Positions 1-12,230 of a DNA stretch of 64,000 nucleotides are shown here, in pieces (within the stretch, counting starts at the first letter, position 1; each line of letters starts with the position of its first letter). Both the position numbers and the translations under genes were made by a program. The notes below the pieces were generated by a model. That model ran no database searches and was not told the DNA's origin. It saw nothing but the letters and a program-made list of their open reading frames with translations. Source of the stretch: Sinohyriopsis cumingii (lineage: Eukaryota > Mollusca > Bivalvia > Unionida > Unionidae); NCBI GenBank assembly GCA_028554795.2, contig CM068835.1, forward strand, positions 29,142,311 to 29,206,310, given 5' to 3'.

Positions 1-279
1 CAAAAAGTCTTTGATATGATAGAGAGAGACGTTTAAGGGACCAACAGTTAATAAAACTTTTAGTTTTTTTAAATGGCAATTTATAATAATTAAAAATCTA
101 AATACAACAACAATATTACCAATGTGTTTAATTGTCATGTGGGTGTATGACAAGTTTGTGATTTATCGCCTTTACCCTTTTCTCTACTTTTGAACGATCT
201 GAAACCACTGTTTAGCTGAAGGAAATAGGAAAGTTTCGGTAGAAATCTTGGAACTATTTTAATAGTTGTGTTTAAATGT
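1..279. other. AT-rich flank, nothing recognised
   Basis: I see no gene, repeat family or RNA here. It precedes the LINE remnant. Confidence 0.4.
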
Positions 280-1770
280 CTTTACTGACAGCGTCCCCCG
301 TTCAAAATATGTTCAATGGTCTGCAAACATATTGCCAAAAGTGGAAATTAAAAGTAAATATGGAAAGAAAACAAGAGTGAGTGTACTTCGTAGAGGTGAC
401 TATCTCATAAGTTACGAAATTTGGTACTATTACCTCACAGAGGTAAAGACTGAATCATATTACAAGTATCTATGATGCATATTTTATTCAAACAAATCCT
501 ATCATATGTGCCAGGAAAACTATGTCTTCGAATGCGCTGAAAGATATGCATATTTTGAAGAAAAGTCTTTCAAAATTGCCTCTGTATTGCTTTGTCGTTT
601 TACTCGAAGATAGCTCCCATTTCTAAGTATGGGGCTACAGTTGGGGCTTTTTTATGATGCCAATGATATTGAAAAAGTTCATTTGACATTTTGCAAATAT
701 ATTCTTGGTACATCTAAGTCTACTCCAAATGCATTTTTTATATGATACGTTACTTAGAATTAGCATGCATAGTATAAGATATAGACGTCTTTTGAAATGT
801 TTGCATAGAACTCTAAAAATGCCAGAAAACCTGTGTTCTTGACAATGCTACAATTTACAGCCCGTATATGGGGAATTTGGGATTCCTGGGCTAATAATGT
901 TAAAAGCTTCTATATGCGTATGTGTTTGGTCATGTTTGGTGTACTCATAGCGTAAATGATGAAACTATATTTCTTTGATGTTTTACTCTTAGATGTGAAG
1001 ATATATTTAGGCAAATGCTGCAGGTTGATATTAAGTCAATGGAAAGACTACTGTTCAATAGCTCATCAATAACAGAATTCATTTGTCAAAGATATCTAGA
1101 ATTGTTTGAAAAGAACGTTCGTTATATAATGACTGTGCTTAGAGTGGGGAACTTACCAATGAGAGGTAACATAAGAAAATATTAATAGATTTGTTATGAA
1201 GAATGATTGTGTCAATTTCGTACTGTTAATATAGAAAATTAATTACATTTTATTACTGCTTGTCCACTATATGGAGAATTACAAAGACAAAATGTACTCA
1301 CCTTTTTTTAAAAATCCAACTTAAGAAAAATTTAGGTCATTAATGCAAAAAGATACTGGAAAATTTCTAACAACTACATTAGCAATGTTTACTATAAAGG
1401 CCTTAAAGATTAGATCAGCCGTTTTATCATCAACTCCAGCTACATAGACAGCAGAATAATATCACAAAACGTCTGTTTGCTCCATCCAGTGGTTCTTTTT
1501 AATCTGTAGTGTGTGATAACTGCAATATACATTCATATTTCATCGAAATAGATGCACTCTAGGGTAATGATTATTTGCATGTATAACAATTCCAATGGAT
1601 ACGATGTCTTTTTTCTGTTACATGCTCAAACACCTTTTTGCACCGCATGGTTTATGGATATGTATCATTGGCCAGTGGCCTATATTACAAAAAAGCATGA
1701 TGTATGGATATGTATAATAGGCAAGTGGCCTGTATTACAAATAAACACTATTGTTATTATCTTTGATGTT
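280..1770 (+). mobile_element. Decayed LINE (non-LTR retrotransposon), 3' half
   Basis: Conceptual translation in shifting plus-strand frames gives reverse-transcriptase thumb and downstream phrases: YCQKWKLKVN near 320, then VSVLRRGDYL, KYL, DIEKVHL with STPN near 670-730, and a late TLAMFTIKALKIR segment near 1370-1415. These match the 3' part of a LINE ORF2 common in invertebrates (family knowledge; CR1/L2-like clade is only a guess). Many stops and frameshifts break the frame, so no product is possible. The 3' end, near 1640-1770, carries a short tandem duplication ending in a CCTGTATTACAAATAAAC-type tail. The endonuclease and most of the RT are absent, as expected for a 5'-truncated copy. 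Confidence 0.6.
1650..1742 (+). repeat. Tandem duplication of the LINE 3' tail
   Basis: Two near-identical units of about 45 bp follow each other, each reading TATGGATATGTAT, then GGC(C/A)AGTGGCCT, then TATTACAAA. They sit at the 3' end of the LINE remnant and probably arose by slippage or reverse-transcription jumping. Confidence 0.6.
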
Positions 1771-4124
1771 TTTCTGTCTTAAAATACAGTCTTAAATGCA
1801 ACATATTACTCGTCACATCTTTTCGAATTTAATTTATAAACTAATGTAATTGTCATGGAATTGTGTATATTTATTGTTCATGAACATTTGGAATAGAATG
1901 TATTCGGGTTTTGTTTCTGTGCACAGCGATACCTGAGGGTGATTTATCTATGTCATACATTATTTTGGCGTAGTGAGTTCATTTCACTACATGCTGCACG
2001 AGCAAAGTGCTTACGATGGGAAAACCGATTTACCTTGAGCGCACAGGCCGTACATTGCAACATAGCCAGTGAACGTATTGTCAGTAAGCAGTCCACTTTA
2101 CAGCGCAATTTCAGCTGTAGAGGTATGTGAATTGTATTTTTCTATCTGTATTATAGGATAGAATTGTTTTGTTTTAATCTAATATTTATTGTGCATTATT
2201 TATAGGTTCTAATTGTACTGCAATGCTAGATTTTATTATAGTCTGTTTTCAAGTTCACCACTATATAACCGAACAGAAGGATTGTATTCACACATTAATG
2301 TTGCATGAATTAAGGGGACGAGAGAAAGTTGCTTCAAGTTCTGTAAGATTCTCGTCAGATACATTATAAAATATGAACCTCATTATGATAACCTTATACG
2401 GCAGTCCCGATGATCGTTTGTTATAAAATGATCCAACTTCACTTGCGAGCATGCGTCACGTACGTCATTGCATGTTAATTATGACCGTGTCACTGATATC
2501 ACACGGATTTAGATATATTTTCAGCTGAAATGGGTGAAGACCTGAAAAAATGACAGGCTGAAGGAGTGACGGAGTGATAGAACGATAGTTAGAGCTTTGC
2601 TTGATTTGTGTTTGCACCGTACTGATGGTGCTGTTCTAGCCATGGTGCTAATTTGGGTTGGTATATACCCGATGTGCTGATATCGGTAATGAAGTTACCA
2701 CTGAGGAAGATAGTGGTTATCTCGTTGTGAGGGACCAAAGCTTTAGGACCAACGGGTCTGGAGGAAACGGGGTTCAAAGGATTCTTAGGCAGACCGTGAG
2801 TGGCGGACCATTCTTGGTAGCTCTATGACCATCCGGCAGAGCGTTAGGGCTGGAAATACCCCGTGGTTATGAATTGGACGCCGCAAGATATATGTACGAA
2901 TTTTTATTAAATCAGCAATGCAACTTTGTGTCTTCGATGTGAGCAAGATCTGTTCATTAATATGGCCTCTCAATGAATCACAAGGTGACTAAGCAGGTTT
3001 AGAAGACAGGTGCGTGCATTTGAGAGCTGGTTAGCATGACCATATATCAATAATCCGATTGGCTTTTAAACATGTTGGTAGTCAAATCAGCGAAACACTT
3101 TATCATCGTACTGTTCTGCTCAGATATCGCTTATGATTAAATTAAACCAAATTCAGATAAGCGAATTTCCGTAGGCTATAAAGTATATCTATTCATTCTT
3201 CGAAACCGCAGATACCACCAGAAATTTGTTCTTATCAGATTTTGTATAGGCAAAAACAATCAAAATTCATTTTATTGTAGCCCATTCAGCTGACAAGTGC
3301 TAATCAGTCGATGCCATATAGAGCATACCAAAATAAGGCTATTGTTTATCTTTGGTTTGTTTGAAAACGTCCAAATTATCGAAAGTTTGCAAGTTGTCTA
3401 GGTCTACCTTTCTTATAAACTTATAAAAATGTATAATGCATACAGTTATGCCAACAATGGGACAAAAAATTAAGTTGAAGTCCTTCACAATGGTTTGTCA
3501 TCACATACAATAAAAAAAGTACCTATGTGTTTGTGTTAATATATCCTTTTATATTTCCAATTAGATTACATATTGTTGTATTGAATGGGAGTAGAATGCA
3601 CCCAAATGAAGGAGACATTTTTCCATATAAAAAAAAAACAATTCTATGAATGCCGTATCATTACGCAATGAAAAAACTGTTTGTGTTTATTGTCCTTTCA
3701 AGGACTAAACTGTGGAGAAGCTTTTCATGTGAATCACAATAGGTTTCAAAGCTTTAAAGTTTAATTTAAGTATTAGTTTGAAGATTTTATTTTGGTGTGT
3801 TTTGTTGCATGTGTTATCTACCATGCACAGAAGCATAAAAAAAAAATTGAAATTTAAAGGGGTATAAATCCTATATAAATATACACTTGAAAGATCAAGA
3901 GTTGTGTCCCCGATTGGACAGTTGATTAAAATGTGTTTCTCTTCTTTTCGTTGTGTTAGAATTATAAATAACTAATTTACATATTAGTCGTGTTAAATTT
4001 ATGTTTTGAAACTTGTAGTCACATATTTAGAATATAAAAATCTTTTGTTTGCTTTGAAACAATATTTTATTCAGTTTTTCCGATGGATGGTTGTTTAGAA
4101 GAAGGTGTTTGCTTAATAATATAT

Positions 4125-4155
<31 letters not shown>

Positions 4156-5106
4156 TTGTTTGCTAAATGTTACAGTGGGAACTCTGATCATTATAACCTT
4201 TCGGTAGAGAATGGTAGTAAATACGATAATTGGGGGAATAGGAGTTTCCATCAAAAAAAGGTAAAAAAAAACAATTATGGTGACCATGGCAAATTTAACA
4301 TCGGGTGACTCCGTGGGGATTATAGCGACAAAAGGGTTTATAGGGACAGAAGCGTTTTATAGGGACAAAATTATTTATGGGGATAAACAAACATACACAG
4401 AGAAGCACTTATATAACACAAAGAGAAAAACAAATTTGACAAGAGTAGAAGAGTATACCGAATGCTATGGTGTCGTGGGTCTACAATGACAGTCAAGATA
4501 TTATATGTCTATTTGTTGTTCTCTTCATTATATTATAATGAATTTAATTTGCAGTTTAAATCAGATGACTTCAGGAAACGATAGATAAACATACGCCATG
4601 CAGATTCTAGTTTATGAATGTTGTGTTATTCTGATATAGTGGTAATACCGGAAAAAGATGTTTGCAATGGCATATACATGTTCTGTTGTTGAGAACTTGA
4701 TGTATATGTTGCACAAAATGTAAATCAACATGGAATCTACTTCCATGGAACTCATTCTGCTATATGTGCCTTCCAACAGAAACCTATCATAGATAATTAA
4801 AGAAATTCATCTGTAACCACATGTGATGGTGAGGGTAGCGCCGGGATGGTCGCTGAGAATGGACAACCAACATGAGTATGAAAGTACTTGACGACCTCAG
4901 ACTTTTTATTAAATTCCGAGAGTTCAAGTGAAAAGTAATAAATGGTGGACAACAAAGTTTTCAAGCCAACGCCTGTCAATTGCAACAGCCACCAGAAAAC
5001 AAAAACAATATAGAATTCACATTTTGACTCTTATTTGCTACCATATATTCGATGTCTTGTTTCTTGACAAAAACGTTAATCATGTAATCTAATTATTCCA
5101 TAGCAT
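1771..5106. other. Intergenic stretch without recognised genes
   Basis: I find only short chance reading frames, A/T runs and a TTTA microsatellite. Some stretches of higher GC near 2,400-3,020 might be an old decayed repeat, but I recognise no family. Confidence 0.35.
4121..4157. repeat. (TTTA)n microsatellite
   Basis: About nine uninterrupted TTTA tetramers. Confidence 0.9.
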
Positions 5107-5450
5107 CATTGGACAGGGTTACTAGAAACACCGAAATACACTATATATAAAAAACGAAATACACCGAAATACACATATATTGTGTACCATAATTCTCATG
5201 AAAATAAATGTAGCATAATTTGTATGTGTTTGAATAATGGTATAAAAGCAAAATAAAATTTGATTTCGGTGATTGTTAAGGGATTGTTAATATTTTTCTA
5301 GTTATAGATATATTCATACAAATCATAATATCAGGCTGTACACCAATATATACACCCAAAATATGTAAATATTTGTGTATTTCGGCGTGTGTTTCGGTGT
5401 ATTTCGGTTTTTGAGCGTATTTCGGTGTTTCTAGGAACAGCATTGGACAG
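5107..5450. mobile_element. MITE-like element with 10-bp target duplication
   Basis: The element spans about 5117-5440 (324 bp). Its ends are inverted repeats: the left begins GTTACTAGAAACACCGAAAT and the right, reverse-complemented, reads GTTCCTAGAAACACCGAAAT. Arms of about 55 bp contain repeated CCGAAATACAC motifs. The direct repeat CATTGGACAG occurs exactly at 5107-5116 and 5441-5450, fitting a 10-bp target-site duplication. There is no coding capacity. A TSD of 9-11 bp is typical of MULE-type transposons, so a non-autonomous MULE-like element is the best guess. Confidence 0.75.
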
Positions 5451-5815
5451 TATCAAACGACAAACTGGATACATGATTTGTTACACTGATAGTAATTTTA
5501 AGTTGATATAGCTACCATTTGAGAACATGTTCGGGTATTATTTGGAAACAATGATATTCATGGGTGGTTTTATTAACATAATGTACTCGTCAGCAATTCC
5601 AACATTTTCCCAAAATCAACTAGTGATGCAAAAATAGTAACAATAGGTGGCGCTAAGCAGAAGAATGCAGAAAAATGGAATACCACGATACCATAGAACC
5701 TAATATATCATAATAGCCTACCATATACATTTTCGAGGCATAGGAGTGGCCCTGCAAATTGCCGTTGGGGAATTTTAACTAAAGAGCGTTATCATACCGA
5801 TCATCGCACTGGTCT

Positions 5816-6518
5816 GGGGTCGTCCATTAATTATGTCAACAAAATGGGGGGAGGGGGTTTGAAGAAGTTTGACAATTGTTGACAGGGGGGAGGGGGAGTT
5901 CAAGATAAATTTACGTCAACAATGTTATTATTACAATAAATTTAATAAATCAAAAAACAGGAAATTAGTCGGTGCGTTGGTATGGCACACACTCGCTCGC
6001 ACATCAACAGCCCACCAGTTTAATCCTTAACCGGTTGAGCTCTTGCCAAGGAAGTCATAGTCTTGCATCATCATATTTTGTTTTTATTCAATGCAGATTG
6101 AAGATTGTAGACAGATTAACCACATATGGTATTAATCTGAAGAAATTAATGAATCAGCCACCATGCCCATTATAACAATTGAGGAACATTTGGCTTCCTC
6201 ATTGGAAGGTGACAGAAGCTAGAATATAAAGTCTCGATTTTTCCATGAATTCAAAGTGTTATAGTCAATTTGAAATCTGTTCAACAAGTTAAAAAAATGT
6301 ATTAAAATTTATTTGTAGATCTTTTAATTTCCATAATTCTAGTTTTAGCATAAAAGCCAGCCGTATAAAATATTGTTAGTTTGTGGGGGGGGGGTAAAAA
6401 ATTTTGACATAATTTTATTGGGGGGGGGGGTCACTGAAAGTTTGACAGTTGTTGACAAGGGGGGAGGGGGGATAAAAAAATTGCCTAAAAATTGTTGACA
6501 TAATTAATGGACGTCCCC
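5816..6518. mobile_element. Non-autonomous DNA element with GGGG(T/A)CGTCCATTAATTA ends
   Basis: Left end at 5816 is GGGGTCGTCCATTAATTATG followed by TCAACA; the right end, read on the minus strand from 6518, is GGGGACGTCCATTAATTATG followed by TCAACA. Inside each arm are poly-G tracts (GGGGGGAGGGGG) and TTTGACA...TTGTTGACA motifs. TCT flanks both ends and may be a 3-bp target duplication. The core of about 400 bp has no credible gene. Elements with similar ends are dispersed in many invertebrate genomes (general knowledge); the superfamily is not certain. Confidence 0.7.
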
Positions 6519-7860
6519 TCTTGTCTTCCTTAAACTTCGTTTGACGGCGGGACCGTTACATCAAGATGCTCCTCAGTCACCCTTGCCTCTCCACATAAAT
6601 CATTCTCTTCCAAAAAGCTTTGTATGTTATCTTAGTGATAGCCCATGATGATTTCACATACATGAGTTGTCCGGGCTGAGCAGCATCTCCAAAATTAGGA
6701 TAGACGACTCAACGTTTGTCTGCGTCTTATCATGAGAACAGATGAATTCACGAGGCGAGCCAGTGATATGTTTAGTCCAATGTCGGATCGAAAGGGAATG
6801 ATATGTTTCACCAATCCAAACGCGCGTTACAAACTTCAATCAGAGCGAGGAGCCTCTCTTCCAACCAGAAGAGAGCTACGTGTGCACTCACATGCACTAT
6901 GTAGGAGCGCTAGCGTCTATGCTCATTGAATCGATGCGACATAGTTTGATGATCATATGTTGGGGTGACAAGGAGTGATGGTAGGGGAGCTACCAAAACA
7001 GACACGGTTATACTTCCAGAAGAGAATGATTGTAATTAGGATCTAGTCAATTTTATTTTCTCTTCGCAAGAATTTGTACCGGCACAGCACTTTAAATGCC
7101 TTCTTCTTCCTGAACTCGGGTAGACGCTTTTAGACAGAGACTTAAAGAAGAATTAGATTAATTTTTACAAAAGTGGATAGAAGCAAAACAAGCTTTTGTC
7201 ATTCAACAGCACCAGTACGAAGAGGAAATATGAAATGATAGGACGAAGAAGAGAATAGACGGTGAAAGTCAAACGGTGACGGTGCTACTGTATACTTTGT
7301 CACGGTTAAGGTATCTGTTACAAATGTATCAGACTTCTTTAACTCGATCGAAGAGAAAAAAGACATTCTCGGGCCAAACATTCCAACCTAGTCACCACTC
7401 CCTTTACGTTGTCTACCCCTTTGAGGCCATCAGCAGCAGCGATCACTATCAAATCATATACAGTAGTAGGTGAAGATTTAGTACTTTGCCGTGGAAAGGG
7501 TATAGGGTAGATAAAGTTCATCTTGTCCAGCTCATGCGTTAGTTTTATAAAAAAAACAACACCTAACGGTCCTTTTCAGGCCACTCACTTCTTTAGAAAA
7601 GAGTGACTACTCAAATATTGGCAAATCAAGTAAAACTTAAGTCCATTTTTTTCATGATGTTTTAATTAAGTACGTGCATGAGTACGTGCGTGTAGGTCTT
7701 TATTACAAAAATCAAGACCAAGAGGCATTTACTTTTTTTCTTTTTAGTAAATTTTCTCTTTTTTAAAAATCGCAATGCAAATTTCAATACACAAGACCAA
7801 AAGTCTTTTTTCTTATTTTTTCGTTCTCTCTTTATCCATTTGTACTTCTTCACTGGCACA
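6519..7860. other. Decayed sequence, no gene recognised
   Basis: Several short frames run on both strands, but none shows a motif I can name. The flanking zinc-knuckle remnant makes an old retroelement body possible. Confidence 0.3.
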
Positions 7861-8170
7861 GGTTCTTCCTCGTCTTCACTTTCTTTATGCAGTCTGGGTT
7901 TCTTGCATTTCTGAATAGGTATGGGTTTGTCTTCCGTTTCTTGGTAGTTCTACTTCATTTTCGAAAGACCTCTTCTTTTCCTGCTCTTTTTACTTTAATT
8001 GTTTCACTTTTTCTTAGCGCACTCTGACGACTAATGTCCTTTATCCTGACAATTTTAACACCTATCTCGATCTTTGTCTCTCTTTACTCCTGTCTTGTTT
8101 TGACGTTGTGGACATTCTGCAGCCCAGTGTCCTTTCTCCTGACAGATACAGCAAGTCACTTGAAAAGTAG
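7860..8170 (-). mobile_element. LTR-retroelement gag remnant (zinc-knuckle region), fossil
   Basis: On the minus strand two CCHC-type zinc-knuckle signatures lie close together at about 8,025-8,165: one reads CCICQEKGHWAAEC, the other is a weaker copy with CQDKGH. A Lys/Glu-rich low-complexity stretch follows downstream. Paired CX2CX4HX4C knuckles are characteristic of the nucleocapsid part of Gag in LTR retrotransposons. The copy is clearly old and broken. No LTRs, protease or RT could be tied to it. Cellular CCHC proteins are an alternative. Confidence 0.45.
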
Positions 8171-8388
8171 TAATTCGTCTTTAATGAAGTAAACTTTTGA
8201 ATGACTCAAGTTTCTGATCTCGACAGCGGTCTCGTGTACTAAATCTCTGACCAGAAGGGTAAGTTTTGTTTATTCTTCCGTCTTGACTGCTTGAGAGCTG
8301 AATTAATACTCTGACTCTAAGACATGAGCCCTATATATAAGAGGCCTTCTGCGTGTAAAATCAAGTCAAATAAAAGTTTCAAATCAAG

Positions 8389-9900
8389 ATGAAACGATCG
8401 AAAGATTTCAGTGAGAGAGAAGAATAAAGTAAGAGACCACAACCCGGCATACCGTATCGCACTCGAGCTGAAGTCTTTGCTCAAATCCATGATGGCGATT
8501 TCGAAGACGACATAAGTGAGCCTGAATCAATGCCTTCCACGTCTGCTCCCAGATTAAGAGAGCTTACCACCAGCAAAAGTCAGCCAGTAGCACCTGAAAA
8601 GCATTACCTCATTCGACAGACGGGAATGCGCTCCTCCAAAAAAGTTAGAACCTCGGCTTACACTTACACGATGAAGCTTAAAGATTTCATGTCCGAAGTG
8701 CCGCTCAAGATATCAGATGGTTTCATCACTAGGGATTCCTTGTTAACCACACTGAAACGATGGTGTCAATCCAAAGAAGACAATTGTTTGAGACTCTCTA
8801 TTTATCGCGACAGTTTGATGTCACCCGACTGGATCGAATTGAGTAGCCAAACAGAATTGACACCTTACAAAGTCATCGAGAAGATTTAATACATTCAATA
8901 ATCCAACAACCAAGATCACATCACCGATGGCAAAACAACACTTTATTTGACCCACGTATCCGCTCCGAGACGGGGCGGACACAGAAAAGTGTCATTGGTG
9001 GACGAACTTTGCAGTACGAAACGCAACGTCGTCCAAATTAACAACGACCAAGACCAAGCGAGTTTAGTCCCAGCCATCGTCGTGATCGGACCGAGCCACA
9101 AAAAAAAACAAAAAGACGGAAGGAACACTGTTACAGTAGGCAGGCTATCCAAAGACACGACATGCGGTATTCCACAAATTTTGCAAGACGTCTTGGCTCT
9201 AAGCTACACGTAGAAAATAAATCTCTAGTGGCACGCGGACATCTAGTGTTTCGAGGGCTCGATATCTCAGACAGAAAATATATTTATGTCTATCATTATG
9301 AAGAACATTTCGATGGCATTATCAGTATCACCATGTTCCTCGTATATGAATAATATTGTGTGAAATGAGACCTTGAGTTTTAACAGTCGGAAGAAACACA
9401 TTAATTGCGGAGAGAAATAGTGGGGTTGTTTAGCTTTTAAACCCTGTCTTCGCCAAAGACAAGAACGAATTCATTGCTCAGCTTGTCAGCAAACTTTTGT
9501 CAACCAACAACATCTCATGACACAAGGTTCACAGCAGAACGGTACTTGCCAACTCCTGAGATTGTTCTCTTCTTTCGGAGATCTCAAACGCGCGAGTCAC
9601 CTCAGAGCGCAAGTTTGTCGAGGCAAGAAACTATGTCATTTTGGCACCAAATCGTTGGACTTGGAACATAATTGCTACATTTAAAATTACCTACCGAAAC
9701 AGGAGGTTGAAAATAAGAATGGGAATTTCATCAATGTATGCAAGAGACAGGTATTAACATTCCTAATTTCTGCGTGGCTCATCAAGAATGCGAGAAGTGT
9801 ACCCAAGGACCAACATTTGTTTTCATTGACCCCAATGAGGCAAAATTCCAAAAGGACATGAAAAAATCTTTCATAACCAAACACATCTGGTCGTCTTCTA
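8389..9900 (+). pseudogene. Fossil Polinton/adintovirus-type DNA polymerase B, N-terminal and exonuclease part
   Basis: Plus-strand pieces resemble the N-terminal half of the protein-primed polymerase of Polintons. A leader contains HYLIRQTG and ends in an RLSIYRDSLMSPDWIELSS-like stretch (8530-8889). Then comes NVVQINND...LVPAIVV (about 9020-9090), corresponding to the family's conserved IKN-D-LC-AR-A-VV motif. A piece with INIPNFCVAHQECEKC follows near 9740-9800. The sequence is old, with several breaks, and the palm domain is missing. This lineage differs from the large Polinton at 39-59 kb, whose polymerase N-terminus is unrelated in sequence. Confidence 0.55.
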
Positions 9901-10174
9901 CATGCTAGGAGAAGGCGAAGAAGAATTTAAACTTTGGTTTACACGCAAAGGGAGTCATCGTAATGCCAGTATCATTTGCGTTACACAAAATTTGTTTCAA
10001 CAATGTAAACCCCATCGTACCAATGCCCATTGCGTGGTTTTGTTTGAAAGTTCCAGATATAAATCTCAAATGCAAGTGTTAGAAAAACAGTTAGGAACTC
10101 CTTGGCTGACGACGCCACTCAAACACTTCGTGGGTATTTACTCGTCGATTTTAAGTCCCACCATATCCGATTAG
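9897..10174 (+). pseudogene. Fossil Polinton packaging ATPase fragment
   Basis: The reading frame contains TRKGSHRNASIICVTQNLFQ, then NAHCVVLFESSR, then LEKQLG. This matches the region after Walker B of FtsK/HerA-type packaging ATPases in Polintons (family pattern: H-N-S-IY-TQN-F, then N-HY-V-F). The Walker A segment is not visible, so it is a fragment of an old, broken copy. It directly follows the polymerase fossil on the same strand and probably belongs to the same dead element. Confidence 0.5.
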
Positions 10175-11190
10175 TTGCGATTTTGTACCTACCTGTTTCA
10201 CGACTGGTGCAAAAAGGAGGGCAAGTCGTTTTCACGTCCCCATCGGCTTAAAAAAACTATAAAAAAATCTCCGACACTCATATTCGTCAACATGACCTCC
10301 TTTCTGTCTCATATTCCAGTCAAATTGATTGCGCCATGAACGGCATCAGTCGATAAAAACAATCCACAAGTGCGTACCCGTGTCTCAGAAGCCAGTCTCA
10401 AAGAATTTTTACTATGGTTTACGGTGACAGCACTTCATGTACTTCACGACATCGTTAATCACCACTCATAAAACGTTTTTTTTTTTTGTTTTTTGTTGGG
10501 TTTTTTTGGACAAGCATACAGTGGCCTTGTCACAACTGGCAGATTCCACAATCGATAATCATATCAAATGCAAATCATTTTGAAACCCGGAGGCAGTGGC
10601 TCTCAATACCCATCAATCAAAATAAAAATATGTTGGTGGGCTTATTGGACAAGTTTCATCCAGCGCCAAGAAATAAGAAGGAGGAAGAAGATGAAAAGGA
10701 CTCCTTTTTCTGGAAAGACCTCTTACGTGTATCTTGGAAAATTATGGAAGGACGAAAGCTGACTTTAGTGATATGCAAACGATGAATGAAGGAATTGTCA
10801 GGAGAATGTTAATGCCGCCGGATAACCTGAAGGGACTCCTGTTTTCTGACGAGGTTTAACCTCAGCCCTTCTGAGGGCTAAATAACCATTTTGCATCTTA
10901 TTAATGGATTTCAGTTTAATTTGAAATACCAATTCAATAAACACTTTCTAATCAACCACGACCCATTATCCACCGCTCTGAATTCAAATCAAAATTCCTA
11001 ACACGGTTTTACAAAAGTCAACTGGTCTCTCACACCTATTATTTCCTTAATTCTAAATTGTATGACAATACGTACGCTATGTACATTTTGGTTCAAAATT
11101 TAATCATAGGAAAATTTACAACCAATTAGCGTGGTCCTGATTACTAGTGTGGCTTACACAAAATTGGTAATAGGATTTATCCCATTTTTT
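10175..11190. other. Decayed tail of fossil element and flank
   Basis: The part to about 10,800 may hold further remnants of the same dead element on the plus strand. No further family could be assigned and no terminal repeats were found. Confidence 0.3.
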
Positions 11191-11199
11191 AGATAACTG

Positions 11200-11560
11200 A
11201 GTTTCATTTGATAGTATTTCTAGGCGATTCAGGCACGTTACGGCTGACATTTGGTGTCTCCTTCCGAGTTCCTCTTTTCCATTTTCGGCTTGGACATACA
11301 AAGACCTGTGTTCATGCCAATTTCCACTCGTCCAGAAATCAGGTGCCCCGAATAGCGTGCAAGCACGGAACCGAGGTGACGTCACAACAATAGTGTCCAA
11401 TCACACCCGACGTCTTACCTTGCAGTTCAGGATACATAATTATGATGAGCTTGTGTTGGTTCAATTCCCACTCATGTCATCTCGCGTGGGGCTTAGTTGC
11501 CCCAGAATTGGACAAAATCAAACAGTAAACTTTGTGTGCATAAATGCGTTTGCGGGTGTA
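11200..11560. repeat. Diverged dispersed repeat, copy 1
   Basis: This stretch aligns with 11,880-12,230 in the same order: ACAT(A/G)CAAAGAC, CC(A/G)ATT(T/C)CCACT, GTCTTA, GGTTCAATTCCCACTCAT and TGCATAAATG(G/C). The GGTTCAATTCC segment resembles a Pol III B box, so a tRNA-derived SINE is possible. Divergence is high, implying an old duplication or two independent old insertions. Confidence 0.5.
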
Positions 11561-11879
11561 TCGACATCAGTAAATAGATCTCGTGGCAATGACACCAGCC
11601 GATTAATACCAAAAATTGCCTGAATTTGTAGGATTATCCTTGTTTGTTACTGAAAACCGCTTTCAACAATTCTCTATTATTTTGAAGTTCTTGATTTGAT
11701 CTTTATATACCAAAGTCAAAATTTATATATCTTTGATTTTCATATATTGCGTGATATAACATTAATTAGGAGTCACTAGGACTCAGAATCATTGGGTTAT
11801 ATTTTGGAAACCAATGTACACTTTGTACTCTAAATTCAAAATTGAATGAATAAATAATGATGTTTTCAAAACTATGATT

Positions 11880-12230
11880 GATTGACCTAACTGCACAGGT
11901 GGCTTACACATTATTGACCTTTCCACTCTCAGACATGCAAAGACGAGTATGTAGGCCGATTCCCACTTCTCTTGTAATTAAATCCTCCGAAAAGTTCTTG
12001 CGCGCGGGACCAGGGTGGCCATATGTGTGTGGTTTTAATCCTCACCGGGCGTCTTATGTGCGATACACGGACTATACTATAATGAATGTGTATGTGTGGT
12101 TCAATTCCCACTCATTCTAAATGACTTCGTCACGTAGGAGTTAATTGTCACAAAATCTGACGCAGTTAAGTTGCATATTTAGTATGCATAAATGGGGTGG
12201 GAGTGTAACTCTGATTTCCTTCCGCACGAT
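11880..12230. repeat. Diverged dispersed repeat, copy 2
   Basis: Second copy of the repeat at 11,200-11,560, about 640 bp downstream in the same orientation, sharing the B-box-like GGTTCAATTCCCACTCAT block at its 3' part. Confidence 0.5.
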
